Shown here: positions 49,412-61,518 of the stretch, piece after piece
Position numbering within the stretch: the first letter of the stretch is position 1
How the letters are laid out: the number at the start of each line of letters is the position of its first letter
Assembly (NCBI GenBank): GCA_023512835.1
Contig: CM042092.1
Coordinates: forward strand, 511,984 to 575,983
Direction of reading: 5' to 3'
From: Taxillus chinensis
Taxonomy: Eukaryota; Streptophyta; Magnoliopsida; Santalales; Loranthaceae
DNA: 64,000 nt
The notes under the pieces: model-generated
The model's database searches: none
What the model saw: only the letters and a program-made list of their open reading frames with translations
What the model was told of the DNA's origin: nothing
Translations under genes and position numbers: made by a program

Positions 49412-51260
49412 TTTGATTTTAGATAGACCTTTATGGTAATTTTATTGGATTAAAAGTGGTTCCTTATAGGATAAGTTAGTAGTGTCTTGATTAATGTAGA
49501 ACTCCAAGAAGTATTGGTTGTTTATGGGATAGTAAGTCTTTTTAGGTTGTGTTTGAGTGCAACTAAGACTCTTTATAGAGACTCATGGTTGGGTCGGTCC
49601 TTGAGATAGTTCTTATTTTAGAATGAAATCATCTGGATGGTGATATGCTCATTATTTTGAGCGTTTGGACAGTAATTAAATCCAATTTTGAGTTCAAGAC
49701 CCTAAAACGTCAATTATTATTTTAAAAGTTTATTAATTAAAGAATAGGTAGAAAAATATAAATAGAGGAGAGAGGCTCCCAATATATAATCACCCTACAC
49801 TTATTGAGAAAGGGGTTAAAGGAGAGCTTGGAGTTTGGAGCTTAGATTTTGGGTTAATTCGATCCGTAAATTCATTCCAGGTAAGTGATTCTAACATTTG
49901 CATCTTCTATATGTTCTTATCTTCATATAGCTTTAGGGTAGAAGATATAGTAACAAGTATGAACCTTAAGTGATAGGATTTGGAGTTAATTGGGAATTGA
50001 TGAAATCATAACTTGTTTGAGGGTTGAATTTTGCTATTAACTCTTCTAAGTAGTTAAGAGATCGTTTTATAGGTATATGCATGCTTAAAATGGGATTAAA
50101 CTGGTATAATTGGGCTATGTAGGCAAAACTAGGACGAACGCAGTCAAAGAGCCACTTCGGGTAACCTATTCGATGCCAACTCGAGGCTCGAGCAAGGTAT
50201 TGAACATGAGGGTTGAGTAGTGTTTCGAGTAGTAGTATCGAGCTAGGTAGAGTGTCGAGCAAGTTCGAAGTTAGAGTCTTGAGTAGGGTGCTTCAAGCAA
50301 TGGGTTGTAAGTGACTTGAAGCCAAGGGGTGTCGAGCCAACCTTGAGTAATTTCAAGCGTCGAGCGTCAAGCATCGAGTAAAGGCTCAAACAATTGAGCA
50401 ATTACACCTTTTCTTGGTATGAAATATTGTTTTTTACTTGACATGAAATGTTATTTGGTATAGATACGATTATGGGTTTAAAACCTCAAGACGTTCATAG
50501 GCTTTGATGTTGGTGTTTTGTTGATTTAATTTCTAGGTTGACCGAGGTCCCATATAAGGATGGCTGGAGGCCGAGGTCCCCTATATGGATGGTTGGTTAC
50601 GTTAAGGACCCATATGTGGTAGGTTTGGCACCGCGTTCCCACATATGGCTGATAGACTATGAGAGCCTTGCCTTGTGTTGGCATGATTTGATGTGGCAGT
50701 TGTTGATGTATTATATGATTTTTGTGAACTGTTGTGATTTTATATGTATCACATAGGACACCACACTAACATATGCGTACACTGAACATGTAATCCTAGA
50801 TGTTAGTCTTGGTAGGGTGGTGTGGGGTTGTAGGTCACCTATTGGGCATTTATACTCACCCTACATTGTTCTCCTGTCTTTTCAAGTTCTGACAAGAGGT
50901 AGCCATTGGGTTTAAAGTTGAGTAGACTAGACCCCATTGAGTAAGGGACTTTCCTTATTATCCTACACTTGACTCATTCTTCTTTATTATTATTTTCTTC
51001 CTTCTTAGACATGGATCTATGGTTATTGTATTGTTTGATATATTCCCTTGTTTATATGCAATATGATGGGTATTATTTATTTAGTTGCATATCATTTGGA
51101 ATGTATAAGAATACCCATGTTATATGATTCTACAAGTGCATTAAGGCGACACCCGATGTAAGGGACCCTTCTGTGCTAGTCACCAACCTCTTGCCTTCGA
51201 GTGTAGGCATGGGGTAGTTGTATTCCCAGTTCTGAGTCTCCTGGAGTTAAAGGTGTGACA
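49412..51260 (+). mobile_element. Third gypsy-like LTR copy, start unresolved
   Basis: Shares the ordered landmarks of the other two: a gagttcaagacc phrase, TATA-like atataaatag near 49756, an aggtaagtg leader, the tcgagc-word cluster, a gtcacctattgggca phrase, acacccgatgtaaggg and an ending in GGTGTGACA at 51260. A clear TGTAAGG start was not found. Confidence 0.5.
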
Positions 51261-51581
51261 CTCTTACTTTTTAAAAGGCATCCTAAAGCATTCTTTTCAC
51301 ATTTTTGCTAATTGAGAGAGAGTTGGAGAATGGCAGAGGCACCAAAACACAGCAAATAGTTAACATGTTGAGACTGGGTGATCAAGACTATGGTTTTAAG
51401 CATTTTTGAGGTAGGGAATCGTGTTTCCAACATAATCTTAAACCTAGATACCATAAAAACAAGTGGTGTTAGCATATATGTGAGTTGATACATATATATC
51501 TATGTTGATGTGACCTAGATGTTAAGTATATATTTTGATTATACGAAAATAATAAACAATAGTAATCTAGCTTGGTAGTTA
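51261..51581. other. Short AT-rich spacer
   Basis: Nothing recognised between two LTR fragments. Confidence 0.5.
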
Positions 51582-52161
51582 TGTAAGGATCCGTATACGT
51601 GTTAGCGTAACTTATAATCTATATTTGATGTTAAGAAAGTTATTTTGAAAATGTGGCCATTAATACAATCTTTTTAACTATATTTGGGCCTAATTTGAGG
51701 TCTAGAAGCCTTCAGAGGTTATTTAGTAATTTTTGGGAGTTAAATTGAGGGTTAATAAATGAAAAATAAAATTTAGGAGGGCTTTTTGGAAATTATTAAA
51801 GAGGAGGACGAATTTTAATTAAAAAAATAGGGTTTGGTGGTTTTATTATTTATTATAACTTTGTTTTGAGAAACCCTAGCCGTTAGAGGAGAGTTCTTAG
51901 TGTTTTTCGCGTTCTTCATCGTTCTTCGCCGATTCTAGACCGTTATTGTGAGTTTAATCCCTTCGGAAGGCAAGAGGTAGGTGATTCTTGATTCTTTACT
52001 ATTCTATTGCATGAACGTAGACCATTAGAAATTTTATGCGTCGAATCTATATATATATATATTGTGTGTACCGAAATCTTTGTCGCTACTCGGCTCCCAC
52101 AGTCTTGTTGCTTTGCTTGTGGGTTTGTTGCGTTGGCTTCAGAGGTGTTCATTGTGACTGT
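51582..52161 (+). mobile_element. Fourth gypsy-like LTR, 5' fragment
   Basis: Starts TGTAAGGATCCGT and carries the tttgaggtctagaagcc phrase and an aggtaggtgattcttg leader like the LTRs upstream. It then gives way to the GC-rich LTR-like array at 52162. Confidence 0.5.
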
Positions 52162-54275
52162 TGTCACGGGGTCAGGTTTCCTGCGCCTCTCAACCCATTG
52201 CGGCACTTAGCTACCCCACCACCAGCTAAGTTTAGCCTTTAGGGTTTCATCCTCCCATCGGAAACGGCTCCGGTCTCGGTGTGTAAGGATGGCCAAATCC
52301 CTCTTCACGTCAAGTCCTCGACTAGCGGCGTGCTCCCCGCATTCAACCGGGTCGGCACGTCTGAACTCCGAAGGGGTTCCATCCGTTCTCCTCCACGAAC
52401 CGTCGGAACCTTCTCGGGCACCATCTGCGCTCCACCAACCCCTCTCCTTACGTAGCACGAATCCATTCCTGAGTGCCACTAAAAGAAATGTCCCGTCAGC
52501 ACCACGCTGCTCGGGTCATGACATTCTCCTCCACCCAATCCTCGCAACGTCCTCATTGCGCTTGTCGACATCGCTTCCCTGCAGGCGATGGCATCGTTAC
52601 CTCGACGCCCTCCCACTCTCCACCCCATCGTGGCCCCTTCCCGGAGTTGCAACACCTTTACTAAGATGCTCGCCCACTGCCCAATGTCCAAAGGATAGGA
52701 GGCTTCCAAGATCGCTCGACGCGCTCCTACGAACTCCCTTGCCCAGCTCGTATCACACTCTAGGATACTCCAACTTAATCGCAAGGCGTGACTAAGAACG
52801 ACTCACCCTAGCTCCCACCTGGGATCACGCACCACTGAGAGTGCTAGAGGAGACGGGCCGGTTCTTAGTGTACCACTTGTCACGGGGTTAGGTTTCGGTC
52901 GTTCATCGCATTGCGACACCTAGCTTCTCTATCCACGGTCCGTTAAGTTTAGCCTTTAAGGGTTGACCCCCGCGCCGGTTTAATCCCTTACATCATCGGA
53001 GAACGGCTCCAAGACCGGTTTGTAAGGATTGGCCAAATCCCTTCTTCAATAAGTTCTCGACTACGTGTGCTCCCAATTCAACCGGGTCGGCACTCCGAAC
53101 GTAGAAGGGTTCATCCGTTCTCCTCCACGAAATCTTCTCCGTCGCACCATCTACGCTATACCCAACCCTATCCTTTACGTAGCATGTCCATTCCTGAATC
53201 GTGCCACTAAGAAACGTCCCGCCAGCACCACGCTGAGTAGTCGTGACATTCTTGTCACGGGGTCAAGTTTCCGCGCCTCTCACCCATTGCGGCACTTGCT
53301 GCTTTGCACGGTCCGGAAGTTTAGGGTTGAAGCGCACGTAGCTGGTTTCGCCCGCCACTGGGCTCCGGTTCCACAGTTGTGTAAGGATGGTCAAATCCCT
53401 CTTAACGTCAAGTCCTCGACTAGCGGCGTGCTCCCCGCATTCAACCGGGTCGGCACGTCGAACTCCGAAGGGGTTCCATCCGTTCTCCTCCACGAACCTG
53501 CTGGAACCTTCTCGCGTGCACCATCTACGCTCCAACCAACCCCTTTCCGTATTACTTGAATCGTGCCACTAAGAAACGTCCCGCCAGCACCACCCCGCTC
53601 GGGTCGTGACATTCTCCTCCACCCAATCCTCACAACGTCCTCGTTGCGCTTGGCGTCCTGTCGGGGGCGGATGGGCATCGTTGGATCTCACGCCCTCCTC
53701 GCCGGTTGCAACACCTTACTTATGTGGCGGCCAATGTCCAAAGGATAGGGGGCTTCCAAGATCGCTCCGACGCGCTCCTTCGTACCCCTTGCGGCTCGTA
53801 TCACCTCTAGGGATACTCCAACCCTATGGACGGAAGGCGTGCAAGACACTATCGGTCGACTCACCTCAGAGCCCCCACCTTGGATCAGCCAGCTCGGGAG
53901 GGGCAGTCTTCGGTATGGGATTTGGCTTGCGCCCTTGCAGTGCTCTTCTTTCCATGGTCGCAAGTTTAGCCTTTAGGGGTTGAAGGGGCGCATATGGGGT
54001 TCATGGGTGGGGGGATCGGGAGAGGTCGGCTCGGGGTGTAAGGATGGCCAAATCCCTTCTTCAACGTCAAGTCCTCGACTGGCGGCGTGCTCCCCGCATC
54101 GCGCGGGTCGGCACGTCGAACTCCAAAGGGGTTCCATCCGTTCTCCTCCAGGCGAACCCGCCGGAACCTTCTCGGCGTACCATCTCCGCTCCAACCAACC
54201 CCTCTCCTTTACGCGCGAATCCCTTCCGAATCGTGCCACTAAAAAACGCCCCGCCAGCGCCGCCTCGGGTCGTGA
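52162..54275 (-). mobile_element. Array of four GC-rich LTR-like units with short interiors
   Basis: Units at 52162-52523, 52878-53248, 53253-53611 and about 53905-54275 (left end degraded). Intact units start TGTCACGGGGT and end GTGACA, about 360-370 bp each. Shared words include gtcctcgact, cattcaaccgggtcggcac, ggttccatccgttctcctcc and aagtttagcctttag. Two interiors of about 290-354 bp separate units 1-2 and 3-4; units 2 and 3 are separated only by ttct. On the minus strand a gtggaggagaa purine tract adjoins units 1 and 3 and AGTGGTA follows unit 2. This is consistent with two miniature LTR elements in the minus orientation. Open frames across the array look spurious. Confidence 0.6.
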
Positions 54276-54488
54276 CGGGCGACGGTTGGTGCGGAGTAAG
54301 GGCAACACTGCTTTTCTTTCCTTGGACAGATTTGCGTATGTCAATTTATTATTATTATTAATTCAAGGCTGCGGAATAAAACTAGGAATGGCGTATTCCA
54401 ATACGTTCTATTATTTAATGCCTTTCTCCCCCATCATTATCCCATTATTATTGTTAGCCTTTGTTTGCTCTTCTTCCCACGTGATTTC
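54276..54488. other. Short spacer before E3
   Basis: Contains a short ATT run near 54348-54362 and an otherwise unremarkable AT-rich stretch up to the E3 LTR. Confidence 0.5.
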
Positions 54489-55770
54489 TGTTGGATCAAG
54501 CCCATAATTTGGATAATGCCAATAAAGCCCTATATAATTTGATTTGAGATCTTTTATGTTTCTTTAGTCATTGTAGAAGATATGTTATTAATTCGGAGAT
54601 ACACTCGTGAGAGCAAAGCTAAGGACAGGATACATAATCCTGATCCGGACAAAAGTGAGTGTCGTCAAACACTTGGTAAATAACCAAGTTTTCAATACAT
54701 GCGGAATAAGGAACATTCGTGCGGACTGAGTCAAAGTGATGTAGAGTAAGGAATCCGGACAACTTACTCATACGGAGTAAGGAAGCGCTAGTACGGAGTA
54801 AGCACTCCGATCCCTTAGACTCACCCGGAGTAAGGAACTTACATACGGAGTAAGGAAGCGCTAGAACGGAGTAAGCACTCCGATCCCTTAGACTCGCCCG
54901 GAGTAAGGAACTTACATAAGGAGTAAGGAACTTACATGCGGAGTAAGGAAGCGCTAGTACGAAGTAAGCACTCTGATCCCTTAGACTCGCCCGAAGTAAG
55001 GAACTTACATACGGAGTAAGGAACTTACATACGGAGTAAGGAACTTACATGCGGAGTAAGGAAGCACTGACATGAACTAAGGATTCCAGTACCAAATAGA
55101 TACGGAGTAAGCAACCACTGACACGGAGTAAGGTTCCGAGCTTCATTAGCAACGGAGTAAGGAAAATTACACCGGACCAAGAAGATGCTACTTCAATTCA
55201 CCGCATTTAAAGCTATCAGCTCGTGGCGTCCCGATGTAAGACAAACTCATTGAGAACCTAAAGAATCTTACACGTGGATCACCCGGATATGTGGACACAA
55301 CCTTAATTATATTTGGGAACTCACAAAGGCACTTATACTCTTCAAACCCAAGATCTTGAGCTCCATAAACCGCAGCAGTCAAGACAAAGAGATTACCGAG
55401 GAATAGTTAGTGCCAAACGCATTCCGGAACTACAAGTTCCAAGGTTGTCTCTTAGGAATGTTTGTATAAATATTCATACTTGTACATTTGTGTGGAGAGC
55501 GAACGAGCCTGAATTAACCCTATGTATGCACAAGAGCTCAAAGATATAATCTAGGCCAGTGTGTGAATCCTTTTGTAAACAGAGTGTAAGAGAGTCTTGC
55601 TTCTATTTTGTTGTAATTATCTCTTGATAATAAAACAAAATACTTCCACTATCTGGTTATCTTCCGCAGTGATTCTATCACTTAACTAGATTAGTGTGGT
55701 GTCTTAAGAGATTAAAAAAGAGTTTCGATAAGAGCCTATTCACCCCCCCCCCCTAGGCTCCAAGGGACCA
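54489..55770 (+). repeat. E3 5' LTR
   Basis: 1282 bp from TGTTGGATCAAGCC to CCAAGGGACCA. The motif array (reverse complement, cggagtaagga) spans about 54700-55165 with an internal duplication of larger blocks. TATAAATA lies at 55465-55472. A run of 13 C lies at 55743-55753 and adjoining bases. Confidence 0.92.
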
Positions 55771-55775
55771 TCAAG

Positions 55776-55787
55776 TGGTATCAGAGC
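55776..55787 (+). other. E3 primer binding site (initiator tRNA-Met)
   Basis: TGGTATCAGAGC, five bases after the LTR end (spacer tcaag), identical to the E1 site. Confidence 0.93.
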
Positions 55788-55833
55788 AGTCTATTTGTTC
55801 AAAAGTAGAGATCCCACTCTTTTACTCTAAGCA

Positions 55834-58132
55834 ATGGCCGAAGAAAGCAGTATGCTATTCAACACTCGTCTTAACTCCGGAGGTACACAAGAGCCCATCC
55901 CAAATCGAAGCAGCAGTGAAAACGTCGACCCACCTCAACCTGCTGCTGCCGCCGCTCCTCAACCACGGAGTTCTGGTTTTACTCTGATGAAACCGCCCAA
56001 ATTCACACCTGAACTTTTCTCCCAGTGGAAAGCTCGCATGAAGATGTTTATGGTATGCCATGATCATCTCATGTGGCCATGTCTTCATCAGGAGATTCCA
56101 ATTCCGATGATTATCGGAGAACATGGGGTTTGGAGGCCAAAGACGGATGCCGAACTTACCAACGATGAAAGAGCCTGGCAGTGCGCTAGTGAAAAGGCTC
56201 TAGCTTATGTTACATCGTCTTTGGATTCCGAGGCTTTCACGGACGTCCAGGGCTGCACGTCAGCAAAAGCTGTTTGGGATAAATTGACAATCCTCTATGA
56301 GGGGAGTCAGTCCCAAATGCAAAATGTAATATGTGCTCTCAGACAGAATTTTGAGAATTTCAATCACAAACCTGGTGAATCCCTTGAAAGCATCTATCGG
56401 AGATTCGGCAAGCTCATTCTAGAGCTAAAAACTGTCAATGAGCACTACACTCAGTTTCAAATCAATGACAAGTTCTTTCGATCCTTGCCGGATCGCTACT
56501 ACTCCAAGCAGCTCCAGATGCAAGCTGACAAAAACTGGCCATTTACTGCCCTTGAGGAAATATATGGAGAGCTTCAGACTCATGAGGTCAGATTCAGATA
56601 CACTAACCGTGATGAGAAAATAGCTCGGAAAGAAAAGGGGTAGCTCTCAAAGCTACGGAATGCTCCAGTAATCATCAAGAGGATGATACGGATGAGTTAG
56701 AGAATTCTGACTCAGACGCAGAAGAGGAAATAGCTCTTCTTGTCAAATCCTTTGAACGATTCCTCCGGAAAAGTAGAAAAGGATTCAGAAGAGGCTCCTC
56801 ATCATCTCGAAGGAAGGAACGATCGGAGTCGAGCTCCCAATAATGCTTTAACTATGGGAAACCCGGTCACTGGGCCAAGGAATGCAGATCCAAATCTAAG
56901 ACGGCGGAGAAAAGTGACAAGGTTACTCCTCGACGTACCACCTCAGACAACAGCAAGAACGAGAGGAAGGCGTTCGTGACAAAGTACATCAGTGGCTCGG
57001 AAGAATAGGAGGAATCCTCGGATGATGAGCCAACTCTTAAGTCGAACGTCTGCCTCATGGCAAATACTGAGGTACCTTCTATCTCTGAGCTCATGAGTAA
57101 ATTAAAATCTCTTACTACTGTATGTGATCATGAAAAGAATGAGAGACTAATAATTACTCAAATGTACAAAGATATGGAAAGTCAGAATAAACATCTTGAA
57201 TTTACTATTACTAGACTCGAAAAGGACATCGCTGACTTCAAAGGAAAAGAAGCTTGGTATCACGATCTAAGAGCTGAAAATCATCTGTTAAATACTAATC
57301 TTTCAGGCCTAAAAGTTATAGTAAAAAGACTCGAAAATGAACTTGAACAGGAAAGGAAAATAAATCGTAAGTGGCTTAAATCCAGGGAAATAGCCTCTAC
57401 ATTTAGGACTGATCCGGATAATATTCGAGTCAAACCTGGCCTAGGCTCCGAATCATCAAACTCCAATGCTCAAGCTACTGAGTGTCCTCTGGATTTCACT
57501 CCAAAACTAACCAACTTATATCCTGTTAGTACATCTAAACCATTGGATGGTTTCATTTCAGGTGGCACCATAGTTTATGATCGTGGAGTTAAGGCTCATT
57601 CGCACTTCCCGAAGCAGTAGCACCCGTAACTAATGATGAAGGGAAGGCTGCTGCAGTTAAAGCCAAAACTGTAGCACCTAAAAAGAAAGGAAAGGCTAAG
57701 GCTGACGCATCTAGGGCCAAGAGCGCGTCACCCAAACGCAATGGATTAGGTCACAGGGAACAGAGTAGAAAGTCTGTAAAATCTAAGAGACCTGTATCCC
57801 CTGTTTGTACTTCACATTATAGTGTCTGTTCCATCTGTAGGGAAATGGGTCATTATCACTATGAATGTCGGAGTTTATCTGATAACTGGCTTTGTAATCA
57901 AATTCGAACCAATAAAGATCAGTTTAATAAAAAGGTTTCTTCAAGCAAAACAAAATCTAAACCACAAAGGAGTGTCTCTCCCAAGAAAACCCAAATAAAA
58001 GAGGCAGTTGAAACTAACAAGTTAAAGTCAACTTGGAGAGCTAAAAGTCCTAGCAAAATCAAATCCGGAACTGTTGACATTACTGCTGCTCTTTCTAACC
58101 GCCCGAAACAAGTTTGGGCACCAAAAGTGTAA
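55834..58132 (+). pseudogene. E3 gag, one main frameshift
   Basis: ATG at 55834; the first 269 residues are open. FTPELFSQWKARMKMFM lies at about residues 57-73 and ESIYRRFGKLILE near 190, as in UBN2-type copia gag. Loss of one G from a G run near 56637 shifts the frame. In the shifted frame the first knuckle near 56846-56890 reads C-F-N-Y-G-K-P-G-H-W-A-K-E-C, with Tyr in place of the second Cys. A long coiled coil follows (57057-57420, rich in heptad Leu/Ile/Lys/Glu), then a Lys/Ala-rich segment and an intact second knuckle, CSICREMGHYHYEC, at about 57827-57870. The frame ends in APKV and TAA at 58130-58132. Confidence 0.85.
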
Positions 58133-58147
58133 ACTGTTGTGTTTCAG
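58130..58147 (+). promoter_or_regulatory. Conserved in-frame TAA and splice-acceptor-like site at the gag/pol junction
   Basis: TAA at 58130-58132 separates gag from 27 open codons that run straight into the protease WILDSG motif in the same frame. The TAA is present at the same codon in E1 (10117-10119) and E2 (25513-25515). It is followed at once by a pyrimidine-rich tract ending in TTTCAG before a GAG codon. Readthrough, reinitiation or removal of the stop by splicing are all possible. Confidence 0.6.
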
Positions 58148-61100
58148 GAGCATCTCTACAATGCATTGCCGGATCACTTGAAGTTAAAGATCAATCAAAG
58201 CAAGTGGATCCTCGATAGTGGATGCTCCGGACATATGACGGGTGATCAGACTCTGCTTATAGAAGTTAATGAAAAACGAGGTCCATCCGTTTCATATGGT
58301 GACAACAAAGAAAGGTAAGACGTCGGGTATGGCACTTTAACTAACGGTCGTATATCAATCACTAGAGTTGCACTAGTCGAAGGTTTGAAGCATAATTTGC
58401 TAAGTGTCGATAATTTATGTGACAAAGGATTTACTTGTTTCCTTTATGTCCAACTCCTGTATAGTAAGAGAAAACTTATCCTGGAGATATTAAGTTATCC
58501 GGATCAAGAGATGGGGACATATACTCGGTGGTCTTAAGAAATAATTCTTCGACCCTGTATGCTTCCTCACTAAAGCTACGAATGAAGATAGTTGGTTATG
58601 GCACAAGCGATGCGCACATTTAAACTTTAAGACATTGTCTAAATTAGCGTCACTTGATCTTGTCACTGGTCTACCTAAACTCAAATTCTCCAGTGACACT
58701 CTCTGTTGAGAATGCCAACTGGGCAAAAAGACCAAACATAGCTTTAAGAGCAAATCGGTTAATTCAATAACTACTCCTCTACAACTTCTTCATATGGACC
58801 TCTGTGGTCCTATTTTTGTTCAGTCATCTTGGTTGGGGCGAGATATACCCTTGTGGTTATCGATGATTTCACCAGATACACATGGGTGGATATTCCTGAA
58901 ATCAAAGGATCAAACTTTTGAGCATCTAGTAGATCTTTTCAATTGGATAAGCAACTCACAAGGACTGAGCATAAAGTGCATCAGGAGTGATCATGGTATA
59001 GAATTTGATTTTTCAGAAATGAGATCATATTGTTCTGAACAGGGCATACAGCATGACTTCTCTGCTTCCAGAACTCCACAACAAAATGGGGTAGCTAAGC
59101 GCAAGAATCGCACTTTAGTTGAGGCTGGTAGATCCATGTTAGCAGGGGCAACGCTTCCTCTCAGTCTATGGGCTGAAGCTGTGTCCACTGCCTGCTATGT
59201 TCAGAGCAGAACTCTAATAAATAAATCTACCATGAAAATACCCTATGAGATGTGGAGAGGACGAAAACCTTCAATTTCACATTTTAGAGCTTTTGGGTGT
59301 ACTTGCTATATATTGATAAATGGCAAAGAGACCCGAAATAAATTTGAACCAAAATCTAATGATGGGATTTTTGTTGGGTACTCACTACATAGCAAGGCTT
59401 ATCGGGTCTTCAATAGAAAACTTTTTAAAGTTGAAGAATCTATCCATGTGACTTTTGATGAAGCTAATCTTGATTGGTCAAAAGTTGCTTCTTCAAGTTC
59501 TAATGTTCAGGTCATGGACAGCAATATCAATTATTCGAAGTTTATGAATGTTCCTGTTATACATTCTGACCAACCACGTGGCATCAACGAGGCACAAAGA
59601 AATTATATGGATGATGCTACGGATGACTCGGACTCCAGACTACCATTAAGCTCCGGACATACTCCTACGGATACCCAAAATTCTGGAGCCCCTTCAAGTC
59701 CGTCCGGACCAGTTAACACTGAAAGAAACAGTGTTGAAAAACCACCTAGTTCTACCGTACCTTCTAATACGGAAACATCTAGTCCGGACGAAGCTCAACC
59801 AGCAGATACACCTGAACCACCTAATCTGCAGAGCTTCAAATTGTTCAAGATCATCCATCACATGCACAGAATTACAGATGGACCCGAAACCATCCCTCAG
59901 ATCAAGTGATTGGTGATCCTACTGTTGGTGTAAGAACAAGAGCAGCCACCTCCAACATGAGTCTTTACTCGTGTTTTCTATCTCAAATAGAACCAAAGGT
60001 GGTAGATGAAGCTCTTCAGGATTCGAATTGGATAGAAGCCATGCAAGAAGAGCTGAATCAATTTAAGAGAAATAATGTGTGGACCTTAGTAACAAGGCCT
60101 AAGTCTCAGCAAGTCATTGGAGTTAAATGGGTGTTCCGGAACAAGCTTGATACGGATGGAATAGTAATCCGGAACAAAGCCAGACTGGTAGCCAAAGGAT
60201 ATCGTCAAGAAGAAGGAATAGACTATGATGAGACCTTTGCTCCAGTAGCAAGACTTGAGGCAATCCAGATGTTTCTGACGTATGCTTCATATGAAAACTT
60301 CATAGTTTATCAAATGGACGTCAAGAGCGCATTCCTAATGGAGATCTTCAAGAGGAGGTTTACGTAGAACAACCTCCCAGTTTCATTGAACCTAAAGCAG
60401 GACATCTAGTCTACAAACTTCGGAAAGCTTTATATGGTTTGAAGCAAGCTCCAAGAGCCTGGTATGACACACTGTCAGAATTCCTACTTGCTCACAACTT
60501 CCAAAAAGGGAAGATTGACACCACCTTATTTCTACGAAAAGAGAAAGGACACACTCTAATCGTACAGATATACGTGGATGATATCATTTTCGGATCAACG
60601 AATCCGAAGCTTTGTGAAGAGTTTGCTAAGTTGATGACAGGCAAGTTTGAGATGAGCATGATGGGAGAACTGTCCTACTTCTTCGGAATAGAAGTTAAAC
60701 AATTGAAGGAAGGAACCTTCATTAATCAAGCTAAGTACACTCGCGATCTTATTAAGAAGTTTGGTATGGAAGGTTCATCTCCTGTCAAAACTCCCATGCC
60801 TATCAGTGCCAAGTTAGATCCTGTTGTGGATGGCATATCAGTAAATGTGACTGACTACAGAGGGATGATAGGATCCTTGCTGTATCTTACAGCAAGTCGC
60901 CCATACATTATGTTTGCAACTTGCATCTGTGCACGATATCAGGCGAATCCCAAGGAGTCACATATGCTTCATGTTAAACAGATATTAAGGTATCTCAAGG
61001 GAACGATGAATTTGGGACTCTGGTACCCAAAGGAGTCCAACTTCACCTTATCCGGATACTCTGATGCCAACTTCGCTGGATGTCGCATCGACAGGAAGAG

Positions 61101-61518
61101 CACAAGTGGTACGTGTCAGTTTCTTGGAAATAGATTAATTTCATGGTTCAGTAAGAAGCAGAATTCCGTGTCAACCTCTACTGCGGAGGCGGAATACATA
61201 GCTGCTAGGAGTTGCTGCACACAACTACTCTGGATGCAAAGTCAACTTACTGACTACGGTTTTAACATGTCATCTATTCCACTCTACTGCAACAACACTA
61301 GTGCAATTGCTATCAGCAACAATCCTGTCATGCACCCTAAGACGAAGCATATTGAGGTCAGGTATCACTTCATACGCGACCATGTTCTCAAAAATCACAT
61401 TTCCCTGGAACATGTTGCTACTAAAGATCAACTGGCAGACATACTTACAAAGCCCCTACCTGATGCAAGATTCTCTAAACAACTCATCCAATTAGGTATG
61501 CTTGACTTCTCTACATAG
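58133..61518 (+). pseudogene. E3 pol, inactivated
   Basis: The protease motif WILDSGCSGHMTG is at about 58205-58243, with a frameshift about 70 bases later. A GAG-pre-integrase-like LWHKR segment and zinc-ligand region lie at about 58600-58735, with a TGA. Integrase core is open at 58794-59909: first Asp in MDLCGP, second in RSDHG, but the catalytic Glu is Lys (codon 59097-59099). Reverse transcriptase starts about 59990; one lost base near 60336 shifts the frame. YVDD is encoded at 60571-60582. RNase H has SGYSDANFAG and STAEAEYIA, but NNTSAI where E1 and E2 have DNTSAI. Stop at 61516-61518. Confidence 0.9.

Noticed and set aside
52207..54507. Pro/Ser-rich frames across the GC-rich array
   Set aside because: The repeats have LTR-like ends and the frames are inconsistent between copies, so they are not genes.
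54489..55770. E3 flanking pentamer as target duplication
   Set aside because: The other end of E3 is outside the window, so no comparison is possible.
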